From Byssothecium circinans (Eukaryota > Ascomycota > Dothideomycetes > Pleosporales > Massarinaceae), in the NCBI GenBank assembly GCA_010015675.1, contig ML976993.1, positions 926,828 through 990,827 of the forward strand: a DNA stretch of 64,000 nt, written 5' to 3'. Position numbers and translations under genes: made by a program. The notes under the pieces are model-generated. The model ran no database searches. It had not been told where the DNA came from and worked only from the letters and a program-made list of their open reading frames with translations. Below are positions 30,941-42,303 of this stretch, one piece after another. Each line of letters starts with the position of its first letter. Positions within the stretch are counted from its first letter, which is position 1.

Positions 30941-33900
30941 ATTACGGTCTTTCCATCACTATTAATTCGGATCCACAGCTATTGTGGTTATTCCCAAAAG
31001 TCTTCCTCACTGGTTACATTACGACACGCGAACGAACGACGAGCGAACGAATCTTTTCTTTCCCTCCTCATTCCGGTTCAACGCTTCGTCTTCCAAGGCG
31101 TGGTAAGTGGCTTTTATATGTGGGTGCATGGTGGTTTGTTTCTCTCGAGATTCAAGCCTTATGGGTTCATGGTGGTATATTCACTTTATGTCCCTGGTTC
31201 ACCTGCCCACCTCTATCCATCTATTCGGGTTTGTGCTGGCGTTTTCTCTCCATGTAGCTATGAACCAAAATTGAACATCTGTATCTGTACTTGAATCTTC
31301 CAGATCGTGCCTATGCTTGATGCCACACTACTTGTTTCCTCATTACTGGGTGTTGTCGTTTGCCACGCAGAACGCTGGTACGCTATCCCGGCAAGATTTT
31401 GGGGCCAGCAAGGCAAGACAGCGACCACTTAATCCATCCAAAGGAATGAAACTCGTAATTGGTGAGTTACATTATCCATATGCTGAAGATACCATCACTG
31501 CTTATTATTACCAATACAGGCACAGTAGTGTAAAAATATCCACGCTCAGGGACCACGTCGAGCTACCACTCAAGCTGCGCAATCACGCAAGGCAGGAATG
31601 GCGAACACATGTTCGTGTTTACCGGTGAAGAGCTGCACATACATCTCCCACACGTCCCTCAACACCGACTTGACTAAAGTAGTAAATGCAGGCGCCCCGC
31701 ACCCAGGGGGGCTGTACAGTACATACAAATACAAAGCTGAACGTGAACCTGAACCTTTCTCCGCTGCCTAATCCAACATCTCACCTACAAGCAAGCACGC
31801 TACCGTACCGCATGCCATGGTATCAAAATCGGCACTTGACGCGAAACGAAGCTGAAATAAAGTCGGTCAGGTCGGTCAATCTCACAATGCGAGACATATA
31901 CGCTGAACGATGAACGAGAAACGGGAGACAGACGTAATGGACGTGATAACGTCAGCTTTTCTTCCGCAGCGGTGGTTTCCGAGGCATTTTTCTCGTCTTA
32001 CAGTATGTAGGTAGGCAGTAACCTAACCAGCTAATAACCTCGTCTCACCGACTCGTCGTCCTTGGTTCTCCGCTTCAATCCCCTGACTTGGATGTGGACG
32101 TGGACGTGCACTCTCAGTCTCTCTCCTTGTCGCCACCATTCCGCAGTGAGCTACGACTATACGTAGTATGGTACTGCGTCCCACCACCCCTAGAACATCT
32201 CCAAAGCACCTCAAGCTCTAGCTCCTACTCCATCTCCATCTCTAACCCCAACCTTATCCCCAAAAGCAACACCATCCCCCATCCCCCGTCCCCTCCCCCC
32301 TTCCCCACTCCCCATCCATCTATCCGCCCACACCGCGTCCCCACCGCAGCGGAAAAAAGTCTAAAATGCCCAAAGCGCTCAAAGTGCTCAAGAGCTCTGG
32401 GCACCGACACGACATACAAAAAGGACAAGTCCGAGCCGAGACATCATCACGCGTCTCAACTCTCAACTTCCCAGCTCGCCGTCTTCGGTCGGTAGGTAAG
32501 TAAATAAATGTCCGACGGTCCGTGGAGTTGCTGTTGCTGTTACTGTACTCGTATGCTAACCTACCCGATTTGGGGTGGGTTGAACGTCGAGTTGAGCGTC
32601 GTTGAGGTTCAAACTTCAAACTTCAAACTCCAAAGGCAAAAGCCAAAGGCAAAAGTTCCCTCCTGGGCCAAGCCCGCACAGCCTACTTGCCAAGCATATC
32701 ATACCGGTATCGTATGCCACGCCACCTACCGGTACGCATACTTGATTGATACTGTGATAGTGATACCAGTCCAGTCGGGAGAGGAGACGGAGGTTCGGAG
32801 GTACGGAGATATGCAGGAGATGGGCAGGCAGAAATATCTTACGCTTGGTACGGCGACGACGACGACGATGATGACGGGGCGGTGAGAGATGGCGGCAAGT
32901 AGTAGGTACCGTAGGTACGGTATGTTCACACGGTAAGGGGGCAATTTTATTGATGACGATGAGGGAATTTTCCGGTGGATGAAAGGGAAGGCGGTGGCGG
33001 CGAGGAAAGATGATGACGGAAGTGGGAAAGCTGGAAAGTTGAAAGGGAGAAGTGTGGCGTTGTGGCGGTGGCGCATGGTGGAATAGACTAGTTGGTTGAC
33101 GAGGGTGTGCCGTGGAAGAGAAAAGTGATCTACTGTGTAGGCCTTGGGTGAGTGTATGAATCATAATATCTGAGCCTTGATTTACGTTATCCGATGGCCG
33201 CCGCATGTAGCCGTTTGAGGCGAATAATTCGTAGTCTAGTACCATCAGGTATGGTCGTCTCGTGGTGGATTATCATGGGACCGAGAAAGATGGAGAGAGA
33301 CACGTAGATGCAGCTGAGCCGTTTGAAGAAAAGAGGCTAAAGTAGGTAGGTACTGCAGGAGTTGACCAAGGGCGAAAAGCTTATGAGGAAAATGGGACTG
33401 GGAGCTACTACTGCTCTGGATTAAGCATCTGAGGGGTTTGTACCCATGGCATTAATTACGATACTCCGTACGGAGTACAAACTCCAGCGTTTCAAAGCTG
33501 GGTATTTGTGGCGTAAACCTTTCTGTATGGACATGACAACACCGCCTGTTGGAATTCCAGCGAGCTTGCTCTAGGAGTGAGTGTATGGCTGGCCCTTTTC
33601 CGACTACACGTGACACGACGCATGCCAGACATCTCGTGGAGCAGAGCACAACCGTGAGCGAAGACTTCGCTCCAGACTACCTGTGACGAAATATACACAT
33701 GCCGCACAAGCGATATGCAGCATCTGTAAAAAGAAACCAATCCGCGGGGGGCCTTTCGCATATGCATATGTGAGTGCGGCTAGGAAAATCGCGAGTGTTA
33801 AACAATCCTCCCTCCCCATACAGTACCGCGCACCACCAAATCAGACTTTCTTAGTATTCTCAGTTATCTACAACAAAATCCCCACCGCCCGGAATATTCC

Positions 33901-36440
33901 TCACCATTCTAGCCGGACTTTCCCACACCCGTTGATGTGCTATATCAGTCGCGCTCCACCTGCACGTCCGTCTAATCCAGGAACGGGGCCTCGCACTTCC
34001 GTCCTCCTCGCCTCTATCGGTATCGCTGCATCGCACAACCTGCAAGAGCAGAAGCAAAAACAACTGACACCCTGCCGCTCGATCCCAAACCGTATGGATG
34101 AATAGATGTAGCCTTGTGACCATGGAAATAGCGAACTCTGCACTTTTGAAGAGCCGGTGGTTGGATGTGGAGTGCGTTTTGCTGTTTTTGGACATATTGT
34201 GATCTGAGACACGAGGGGCGGTTATGCAGGTACCGTTTGGAAAAAGATGGCACGGTCACGACGGTGGGGTGAACACGGTAGGGCCAAAATAGAGTTTTTG
34301 GGGGCTAGGTAGGTGTCGGGACCCTGGGCAATCCTTTTTTGACTTCATTGCTGTTTCTTTGCGCTTGTTTGGTTGGGGACCGTAGACTTCTTGTTTGCGT
34401 CCCTTGAGGTACTGTGGCATGTGCAGGATACATAAGCTGAGGGTTGTATGGATGCGCTATGTATCAGTTGATTACTGGTCTGTGGCTCTGTGTGATCATC
34501 CTGGTGAAGCCTCGAAGTTCTGATTGAGGAAAAGGGACTGGGGTAGACGTTGATGGTGGATGTGGACTGGGAGCGGACTGGTTCTGCAAACAGTCAAGTA
34601 CCGTACCTACCTTAGCGCCGTCCGGTAATTGGGCTGTCGCTTTGAGAATATGCGCCCGGGACTGTCGTTTACGGATCGATGGGTTTGATGTTTGCCAATC
34701 TTCGATAGATATTATCACCGTTCGCAGACCGAGAGTGTGTTTGCGGTTTGATCTGCAGTCAGCAGAAACAGAATATGCGCTATGACGGGTGTTTTGCGAG
34801 GAAGTGTGTTTGGTAGAGACATATGATAGGTGTGAGAATGACTATGGAAAAACGACCGCTCACTGCGTATCACCAACCCAAAGCGGTGTCGTATCGACAA
34901 GCGCGCGTCTGACTTTCCATCTCCGCCCACCTAGGCAATTAGAAGATTAGAAGGTCCGAATTGAAATAGTAGAATCATCACAGGATTGAGCCTTGAGGCG
35001 GAGTCGAAACCCAAGAGCCATGGCAACTGCGTGATTTCTTTGTGATGATGAGTTGTTGGGCAGTTTGATTCACGATATCGGGCTTGGTGATGTCGGATGA
35101 AGACGACGGGCGCCCCCTACGGCAAATCAACAGATCATGGTAGGCTGGTTACAGTGGCAATCACCCGAGCAGCGAGCCGTCGCGCGCTTGGCCAACCACT
35201 GTCTTCATGTTGCTTGGGTTGGACAGCATCCGCCGACATCGAGTGGGTGTTCGACCATGTGTCATGAATGATGAGACGCTCCCGGGCTGTGCTCGTTGGC
35301 GGCAAGCCAGCGGCGAATAGGCACTACAATGCATGCATCACTGATCAGAAGCATTATTGCCGGTGTCGAAGTGAGGGCAAGCCGCATCCGGTCTCGGCGA
35401 CGCACTTGGAAGAGCACTCACAAAGGCAAAGGCTCAAAGGCGCCTCGTTCGAGAGTCAAGACGTCCATCTGGAGCCTTGGGCTTGGCCTCATCTCAGAGA
35501 CGGCCCGGAATAGCATGCATTCCGAGGCGCACCTCCGTCATCGATTCCATGGCGTTTGCGCGACACATGGCAGGCTGCTGCTCGCTGGAGTTGCGATACA
35601 GCACCCACCCACACGTAGAATCCTAGATCTAGATGCAGCTTGGATGTCTGGACATGCGAGGTGAAACGGTTGGTTTCGAGCATCAAACGAGCGCATCATG
35701 GCCATGTCGATCCGTCATCGATGGACGTGTTCTGGAGGAGGTAGGGGTGCCCAGGTGGTAGGCCAAGCGGGTCAAGGCCGGGCTAGGCCGCATTCGGCGG
35801 GGCAGTGCAAGTGCGGCCATGCTTGCGGCAAGCATTTGCGACTCCAAGAAAACGACCCCCGAAGAGGGCTTTCCTGTTGTCCTGCCCTGCCCTATCCTGT
35901 GCTGTCCTGTTCTGGTCGTTCTGGCAACCTCTCGCTGCCCTGGACCATTGATTATTTCAATTGCCACGCCCGCGGCCATCCAGCTGGGGAGGGAGCATTC
36001 ACACACCCACCTACTTCGCCTCTGTCTACGTACCACCGCACCCAGGACCCGCAAAAGGTGAGCCGCCGCCCAGCAGTCAAGGAGGCTGAGTGAAGAGCAG
36101 CGAGCAGAGACGCGTGAATTGCACGGTGCTGACCTGTGACCTGTGAATGCTCTAGAGTCTAGCCGCTCCTGCCTGCTTTGCCCCCTCAACAACTGCCCAA
36201 GTCGCGACACTCTCCCCACGATACTTCGCTTCAGCCTCGCCGCGTCGCCTTCACCCACTCCAGTGCTGCCCCCCTTCCGCCTATATTATTCTGCACCCCC
36301 GCATGCCCATCCGTCCGTGACACACCGGCGAGACGCCTCAGCTCATTCTTCCTCGCATCCATCCATCCCTGGGTGCTGCACAGCCATCTTCTACAGCCCC
36401 CTCGACCTAGTACTCTCGGGCCCTCCGTCAGGCGCCCTTC
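30941..36440. other. 5.5-kb gene-free region upstream of the Ca2+-ATPase gene
   Basis: No gene could be supported. It contains a 16-bp palindrome (33462-33477), repeated TAGGTA/TACCTA motifs and long pyrimidine-rich blocks (about 32200-32350). The last ~300 bases (36140-36440) are C/T-rich and are presumably the leader of the ATPase gene. Confidence 0.45.
33462..33477. repeat. 16-bp perfect palindrome TACTCCGTACGGAGTA
   Basis: The sequence equals its own reverse complement over all 16 bases. It sits in non-coding DNA. Its exact symmetry suggests a fold-back element end or a dimeric protein-binding site, not chance. Confidence 0.7.
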
Positions 36441-39400
36441 ATGGCGGACAATAAAGACGTGGAGGCGCGTGGGACGCCCTCGCCCGGCCCTGCTCGACGT
36501 CAACGGGCTCCCACCATCACCATCGACACTTCGGCTGTCAATCCCAACGACACCAACATGGGAGAGTCTGTGCCTTTGGGCGACATGCAGGACAATCGCT
36601 CGTCAACCTCACACACCGAAGACCACGGAGACGTATCCCCTGGTACACACAAGCACTCGCCGTCAAATGAGCTGCGCGCCGCGAGCTCTTTTGACAGCCG
36701 CGAAAGCAGACCTACATCACCGCATAATGTCTCCTCGCCGCAAACCAACGGCGGCAACCCACAACACTTCCTCTCTGTTCCTGGCGCACGGTCGCGAGGA
36801 AACTCACTCGAGTCGGACAATGGCGAGTCCACAACAACTGGCACCTATATTCCGTCCTCGCAGGGCGATAGTCTCGGAACAGAGCAGAATGGAGCGCTCC
36901 TGAACGACAAAGACGCACTTCACCCTGATCCTGGCACCGAAGCCGACTTCCAAGTCGAAAACAATCCTTTTGCCTTTTCCCCCGGTCAATTAGGAAAATT
37001 GTACAATCCAAAGAGTCTGGCAGCTTACCGAGCGCTGGGCGGTTTAGATGGCCTGGAGAAGGGATTGAGGACCGACAGAAAGGCTGGTCTCAGCGTTGAC
37101 GAGCAGCGATTAGACGGCGCTGTGTCGTTTGAAGATGCTACTACGCCAACACCCACCCAAGACCCGTCCAAGTCCTCGCCGGACCAAGGAATGCATCCAA
37201 GCGACACACCCCATGAGGCCGGCAACGACGCCTTCGACGACCGAAAGCGAGTATTCAGTGATAATCGATTACCGGAACGCAAATCCAAGAGCATCCTTGA
37301 ATTGGCCTGGATGGCTTACAACGACAAGGTCTTGATTCTTCTTACCATTGCTGCCGTAATCTCACTCGCTCTTGGACTCTACCAGACGTTTGGCGTTGCT
37401 CACGAACCTGGCGAAGCAAAGGTCGAGTGGGTCGAAGGAGTCGCCATCATCGTTGCCATTCTCATCGTCGTAGTGGTTGGTGCTGCCAACGACTGGCAAA
37501 AGGAGCGTCAGTTTGTCAAGCTGAACAGGAAGAAGGAAGATCGCTATGTCAAGGCTGTTCGCTCTGGAAAGACGCGCGAGATCTCCGTCTATGACGTCCT
37601 CGTTGGTGACGTGCTGAATCTGGAGCCTGGAGACATGGTACCCGTAGATGGCATCCTCATCCAAGGACATGGCATAAAGTGTGACGAATCCTCCGCTACT
37701 GGTGAATCCGACTTGCTGAAGAAGACCCCGGGCGACGAAGCTTTCCGTGCTATTGAGAACAACGAACCGCTCAAGAAGATCGACCCTTTTATCCTCTCCG
37801 GCGCAAAGGTATCCGAGGGCGTTGGAACATTTCTCGTCACTGCCACTGGAATCCATTCGAGCTACGGCAAGACGATGATGTCTCTCCGAGAGGAGGGCGA
37901 AGTGACGCCCCTGCAATCGAAACTCAACTTGTTGGCTACCTACATCGCAAAGTTGGGAGGTGCAGCTGCCTTGCTGCTATTCGTCGTCCTGTTCATCGAA
38001 TTCCTGGTCAAACTTCGCACGAGCACAGAGACCCCAGCCCAAAAGGGACAGAACTTCCTCGACATTCTCATCGTCGCCATCACAATCGTCGTAGTAGCAG
38101 TACCCGAGGGTTTGCCTCTCGCTGTCACGCTCGCCTTGGCTTTTGCTACGACCCGAATGCTCAAGGACAACAATCTTGTGCGAGTACTACGATCCTGCGA
38201 AACCATGGGAAACGCTACAACCATCTGCTCCGACAAGACGGGTACCCTTACACAAAACAAGATGACAGTCGTTTCTGGTACGCTTGGTTCGGCTCTACGC
38301 TTTGGCGACAGGAAGCTCAAATCTCCTTCCAACAGGGCCTCGCTGGATGATGGAACCAAGGGAAAGCAGGGTGTCGACTCCCCAATCGATGCGGATGATG
38401 TCTCGGCATCAGAGTTCGTTTCCACACTCAACGCAGAGGTCAAGGCACTGCTACGGCAATCCATCGTCCAGAATACGACGGCTTTCGAGGGTGCCGAAGG
38501 TGGCCCTGATCCCTTCATTGGCTCCAAAACGGAGACGGCTCTTCTCGGATTCGCCCGCGATTACCTTGGCATGGACGCACTTTCCACTGAGCGATCAAAC
38601 GCAAATGTCGTACAGGTCGTCCCCTTCGATTCTTCCATCAAGTGCTCGGCTGTCGTAGTGAAACTCGCTGATGGGCGATACCGGATGTTTGTCAAGGGTG
38701 CTTCGGAAATCATGCTGAACAAGTGCGACCGCATCGTCTCCGACGCGAACAAGGAACTCGCTGATCGCGAGCTTACGGATGACAACCGCGACACTCTGGA
38801 GCAAGTCATCACAACATATGCTTCTCGCTCCCTGCGCACTCTGGGTCTTCTCTACCGCGACTTTGAGAGCTGGCCACCTAGGGATTCTCGCAAGAATGAA
38901 GATGACCCCACTATGGCCGTCTTTGACGATGTTTTTAAGAAGATGACCTTTTTGGCCATTGTCGGTATTCAGGACCCGCTACGTGACGGTGTGCGCGAAG
39001 CCGTCAAGGACTGTCAAGGCGCCGGCGTATATGTGCGCATGGTCACTGGTGACAACGTCATGACGGCCAAAGCCATTGCTGAAGATTGCGGCATTCTCGT
39101 GCCTGGAGGACTGGTCATGGAGGGACCGACTTTCCGAAAGCTTTCGAAACGGGACATGGATGCCGCCATCCCTAAACTGTGTGTTCTCGCTCGATCCAGC
39201 CCAGACGACAAGCGCAAGTTGGTGAAACGATTGAAGGAATTGGGCGAGACTGTTGCCGTGACCGGCGACGGAACCAACGATGCTCCAGCTCTCAAGACGG
39301 CCGATGTTGGTTTCTCCATGGGTATTGCTGGTACTGAGGTCGCCAAGGAGGCCTCTGCCATTATTCTCATGGACGACAACTTTGCCTCGATCGTCAAAGC

Positions 39401-40712
39401 GCTCCTCTGGGGCCGAGCTGTCAACGACGCTGTCAAGAAGTTTCTGCAGTTCCAACTCACCGTCAACATCACTGCTGTCCTTTTGGCCTTCATCACCGCC
39501 GTTTCGAGCCCAACACAAGAGTCGGTCCTCACTGCAGTCCAGCTTCTCTGGGTCAACCTCATCATGGACACTTTTGCCGCGTTGGCGCTGGCCACGGATC
39601 CACCCACTCGCGGTCTTCTCGATCGAAAGCCAGACCCCAAGTCGGCCCCTCTGATTACTTTGAGGATGTGGAAGATGATCATCGGACAAGCCATCTTTCA
39701 GCTCGTCGTCACCTTGATACTCCACTTCGCCGGCGAGAAGATCCTATCCTACGATTCGCCAGTTGAAAAGAAGAGAATGTCCACGTTGGTGTTCAACACC
39801 TTTGTCTGGATGCAAATCTTCAACGCCCTGAACAACCGTCGCCTCGACAACCACTTCAACATCTTCGAAGGCATCACTCACAACTGGTTCTTCTGCGGCA
39901 TTTTGCTCATTATGATTGGTGGACAGACGCTCATCATCTTTGTTGGTGGCAGAGCCTTCTCAGTCACGCCCATCAATGGCGCACAGTGGGGTTACTCAAT
40001 CGTCCTGGGAGCACTGTCACTTGTTATTGGTGTCATCATCCGATTGATTCCGGACGAGCTCGTCAGGCGTTGTATTCCTGCCTTTTTCAAGAGGAAACGC
40101 ACGCCGGAGCTTGTCGTGTCCGACGATGACTTCCACTGGAACCAAGGACTGCTCGAGATTCGCGACGAGCTTGCCTTCATCAAAAAGGTCCGCGGAGGAC
40201 GGCTGAGCAACATCAAGTTCAAGGTCCAGCATCCCCGCGAAATCTTCTCCCGCTCCCGGTCCAGCCACTCCCTTCCCAGCACTCCAAATAACGGCCAGAA
40301 TGACCCCGAAGGCTCTCTCGCACCGCCAACACCTGACTCTAGAAGCCGCCGCCGTGGCAGGTCCCGATCCAACTCCGCTTTCGGACCCGCTACGGTCATG
40401 GCTGGTATCGTTGCTGGTAGCGTGGCTGGATGGTCACCAATCGACAGGCAGGGCGAGGATGATTCGTTGAAGTTTGGTCGGAAGAGAAGCAGGTCCGACC
40501 TTGAAGCACAAGAAGGCATCGACGTGCATCCTGATACCAAGTCTACGGATCCCATCCTGACGGATCCCAACGACTACAAGCTGCCGCCTAGTCAGAATCC
40601 GGAGACGACGCCCAACTTTTCAGTTGGACCGTTTGCTGGAGATCCCAAGCTGGATGACAAGCCCAAGTCGTCAAGTTCGGACCGACCAAAGTCGCCAGGC
40701 TCCAAGTCGTGA
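36441..40712 (+). CDS. P-type Ca2+-ATPase, PMCA/PMC1 type (P2B)
   Basis: Pumps Ca2+ out of the cytosol into the vacuole or across the plasma membrane (yeast Pmc1, Neurospora NCA-2/NCA-3 family). One exon, 1423 residues. The first ~280 residues are disordered, then M1 (LLTIAAVISLALGLYQTF) and M2. Landmarks: actuator loop SSATGESDLLKK (TGES), M4 PEGLPLAVTLALAFAT (PEGL from residue 555), phosphorylation site DKTGTLT (Asp about 598), nucleotide-domain KGASEIML, hinge TGDGTNDAPALK (about 941), M6 WVNLIMDTFAALALA with the family Asn/Asp Ca2+ ligands, and M7-M10 ending before ~1220. The C-terminal ~200 residues are a Ser/Arg-rich hydrophilic tail. All catalytic motifs are intact. The large N-terminal extension is typical of filamentous fungi. 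Confidence 0.96.
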   Translation: MADNKDVEARGTPSPGPARRQRAPTITIDTSAVNPNDTNMGESVPLGDMQDNRSSTSHTEDHGDVSPGTHKHSPSNELRAASSFDSRESRPTSPHNVSSPQTNGGNPQHFLSVPGARSRGNSLESDNGESTTTGTYIPSSQGDSLGTEQNGALLNDKDALHPDPGTEADFQVENNPFAFSPGQLGKLYNPKSLAAYRALGGLDGLEKGLRTDRKAGLSVDEQRLDGAVSFEDATTPTPTQDPSKSSPDQGMHPSDTPHEAGNDAFDDRKRVFSDNRLPERKSKSILELAWMAYNDKVLILLTIAAVISLALGLYQTFGVAHEPGEAKVEWVEGVAIIVAILIVVVVGAANDWQKERQFVKLNRKKEDRYVKAVRSGKTREISVYDVLVGDVLNLEPGDMVPVDGILIQGHGIKCDESSATGESDLLKKTPGDEAFRAIENNEPLKKIDPFILSGAKVSEGVGTFLVTATGIHSSYGKTMMSLREEGEVTPLQSKLNLLATYIAKLGGAAALLLFVVLFIEFLVKLRTSTETPAQKGQNFLDILIVAITIVVVAVPEGLPLAVTLALAFATTRMLKDNNLVRVLRSCETMGNATTICSDKTGTLTQNKMTVVSGTLGSALRFGDRKLKSPSNRASLDDGTKGKQGVDSPIDADDVSASEFVSTLNAEVKALLRQSIVQNTTAFEGAEGGPDPFIGSKTETALLGFARDYLGMDALSTERSNANVVQVVPFDSSIKCSAVVVKLADGRYRMFVKGASEIMLNKCDRIVSDANKELADRELTDDNRDTLEQVITTYASRSLRTLGLLYRDFESWPPRDSRKNEDDPTMAVFDDVFKKMTFLAIVGIQDPLRDGVREAVKDCQGAGVYVRMVTGDNVMTAKAIAEDCGILVPGGLVMEGPTFRKLSKRDMDAAIPKLCVLARSSPDDKRKLVKRLKELGETVAVTGDGTNDAPALKTADVGFSMGIAGTEVAKEASAIILMDDNFASIVKALLWGRAVNDAVKKFLQFQLTVNITAVLLAFITAVSSPTQESVLTAVQLLWVNLIMDTFAALALATDPPTRGLLDRKPDPKSAPLITLRMWKMIIGQAIFQLVVTLILHFAGEKILSYDSPVEKKRMSTLVFNTFVWMQIFNALNNRRLDNHFNIFEGITHNWFFCGILLIMIGGQTLIIFVGGRAFSVTPINGAQWGYSIVLGALSLVIGVIIRLIPDELVRRCIPAFFKRKRTPELVVSDDDFHWNQGLLEIRDELAFIKKVRGGRLSNIKFKVQHPREIFSRSRSSHSLPSTPNNGQNDPEGSLAPPTPDSRSRRRGRSRSNSAFGPATVMAGIVAGSVAGWSPIDRQGEDDSLKFGRKRSRSDLEAQEGIDVHPDTKSTDPILTDPNDYKLPPSQNPETTPNFSVGPFAGDPKLDDKPKSSSSDRPKSPGSKS

Positions 40713-41668
40713 GCACGGATAGCTTTGCCCCTTCACCCTCTTCTTCCCACTAGTATACCCGCACTTCTTAATGTTTTACTCTACTCCAAATATGTTGGTG
40801 GCTCCTCCCTTTTCTCTGCCACTGTGCAGCATTTGCACGGCGTTCCCTGGCGTTTGGTCATCTAAACAAGCAGTCAGAGGGCGGCGACTGTTTCGATTTC
40901 CTTTTGTTCGTTTTGTCATTACTTGATCCCCTTCAACAATTCTGTAGGGTCTTTCTCTCTACTGTATATTGTACTCGATTGGGGGGTTTTCGTTCCTTTG
41001 TCAGTGCTGTGGTTGTGAGTGGGCCTTGTCATGTCCCAGACGTGTAGTACCGGGCGATAGATTGACCACGTGGTGGGCTGGCGGATAGGCGCGACACAGG
41101 GAGTGCAGGCGGGCGTGGGGCTTGCTTGCACAAGTGGGTATATATATATGTAAAGGATGTGCGTGTCGCGCCCTGGGTATTGTGTAGATCTTAATCTGAA
41201 AAAAGTTTCAACGTTCAATGCGTTCTATTTGTTTTTGAAGTGAGAGTGTCCTGCGTATGGAATATTGGGAAAGCCTGTGTTGCTGAATGTATGAATGTAG
41301 TGTACTTCTATCCAACATGGTACGCCAGTGTCCCTTCCCATCCCATGCATTGCAATGTCCCCCACGTTCCGCTTATTCAGCGCTCGGTAGTTTCCGAAAC
41401 CCCAAACACGACCTTCGGAACGCGTCATAACACTCCCAATCCACCCTCCCAACAACATTCCACTACTTTACTCATATCCACGTACCCGTCCCGTCCCGTC
41501 TACCCGCACGCGACATCCTCCCCAATCCCCATCCCCTCGAGGACGAAACCTCACATCCATCGCCCTTGACCTCCACCGAGCGAAAAGCCGCCAGAGAAAG
41601 TGTGTGGGAGAGAGAGAGTGAGAAAAAGACAAGGACGCCAAAGAGGGAGAGAGAGAGACGCAGACACA
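40713..41668. other. Intergenic region
   Basis: 3' UTR of the Ca2+-ATPase gene and promoter/leader of DAD1. A short TATATATATATG run (about 41140-41150) is the only simple repeat. From about 41590 to 41668 the plus strand is purine-rich (GAGA repeats) directly before the DAD1 start. Confidence 0.5.
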
Positions 41669-42303
41669 ATGTCAACCCACGCACGCGCATCCACGGCAAA
41701 TGGCAGCGGCACTCACGCCTCCGCCCCGGCGCCGGCAACCAGCGACGCCGCACCGCCGCGGAAAACGTACTATGAATCGCAGCGGGAGATTCTGGTTTCG
41801 GAAATCGCTCAGGTGGGTACTTCGTATAACCTTCCCTTCGCCCTCTCTGCTCCGTTCCTCCATCCTATATTCCTCGGCGTCTACTACCCTCCCTCCTCCC
41901 CTCCACAACCATCCAGATATCCGAAGATCAGATATATGATATGAAAGATAGATGATACGCTAACGCAGCACACCGCCACGAAAAAAAGTCCCTAGAGCAC
42001 GTCCTGCAGAATATAAACCGGCTCAACCGCTCGCTCGAAGAGGTGGTCCAGGTCGGGAACGAGTTCGCGCCGGTGGAGAGCCTGTGGAGTCATTTCGAGA
42101 GCGTTATGGGACATGGGCAGCGTGGAGGTGGGGATGACGACGAGGGAGGGGGTGCGGGTGCGGGTGCGGGGAAGGAGAAAGAGAAGGGGGAGGGGGATAC
42201 TGAGGCGGGTGATGAGGAGGAGGGGAGAAGGAGAGGGGCGGGGAGTGAGGGTGGTGGTGATGGTGGTGAGGACGGGGAGGGGGAGGGGGAGACGGAAGGG
42301 TAG
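41669..42303 (+). CDS. DAD1: DASH complex subunit Dad1 with long C-terminal extension
   Basis: Dad1 is a subunit of the DASH/Dam1 ring that couples kinetochores to spindle microtubules. Two exons (41669-41812, 41989-42303; 176-nt intron, GTGGGT..AAAAAAAG) give 152 residues. The core is clear: [15 protein letters not shown], then [40 protein letters not shown]. This is the whole usual Dad1 protein (~80-100 residues). It is followed by about 60 residues of Gly/Glu/Asp/Lys low complexity ([20 protein letters not shown] and so on), encoded by an almost pure purine tract at 42113-42300. That tail is not part of the family and may be a local expansion. The intron is long for this genome. Confidence 0.88.

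Noticed and set aside
30763..31257. 164-codon frame over the 101-bp repeat
   Set aside because: The two repeat units fall in different frames, which a coding duplication would not keep; no splice support.
32088..33245. Several Ser/Pro/His-rich frames on both strands
   Set aside because: All are produced by pyrimidine-rich DNA; none shows a domain, intron phase or plausible start.
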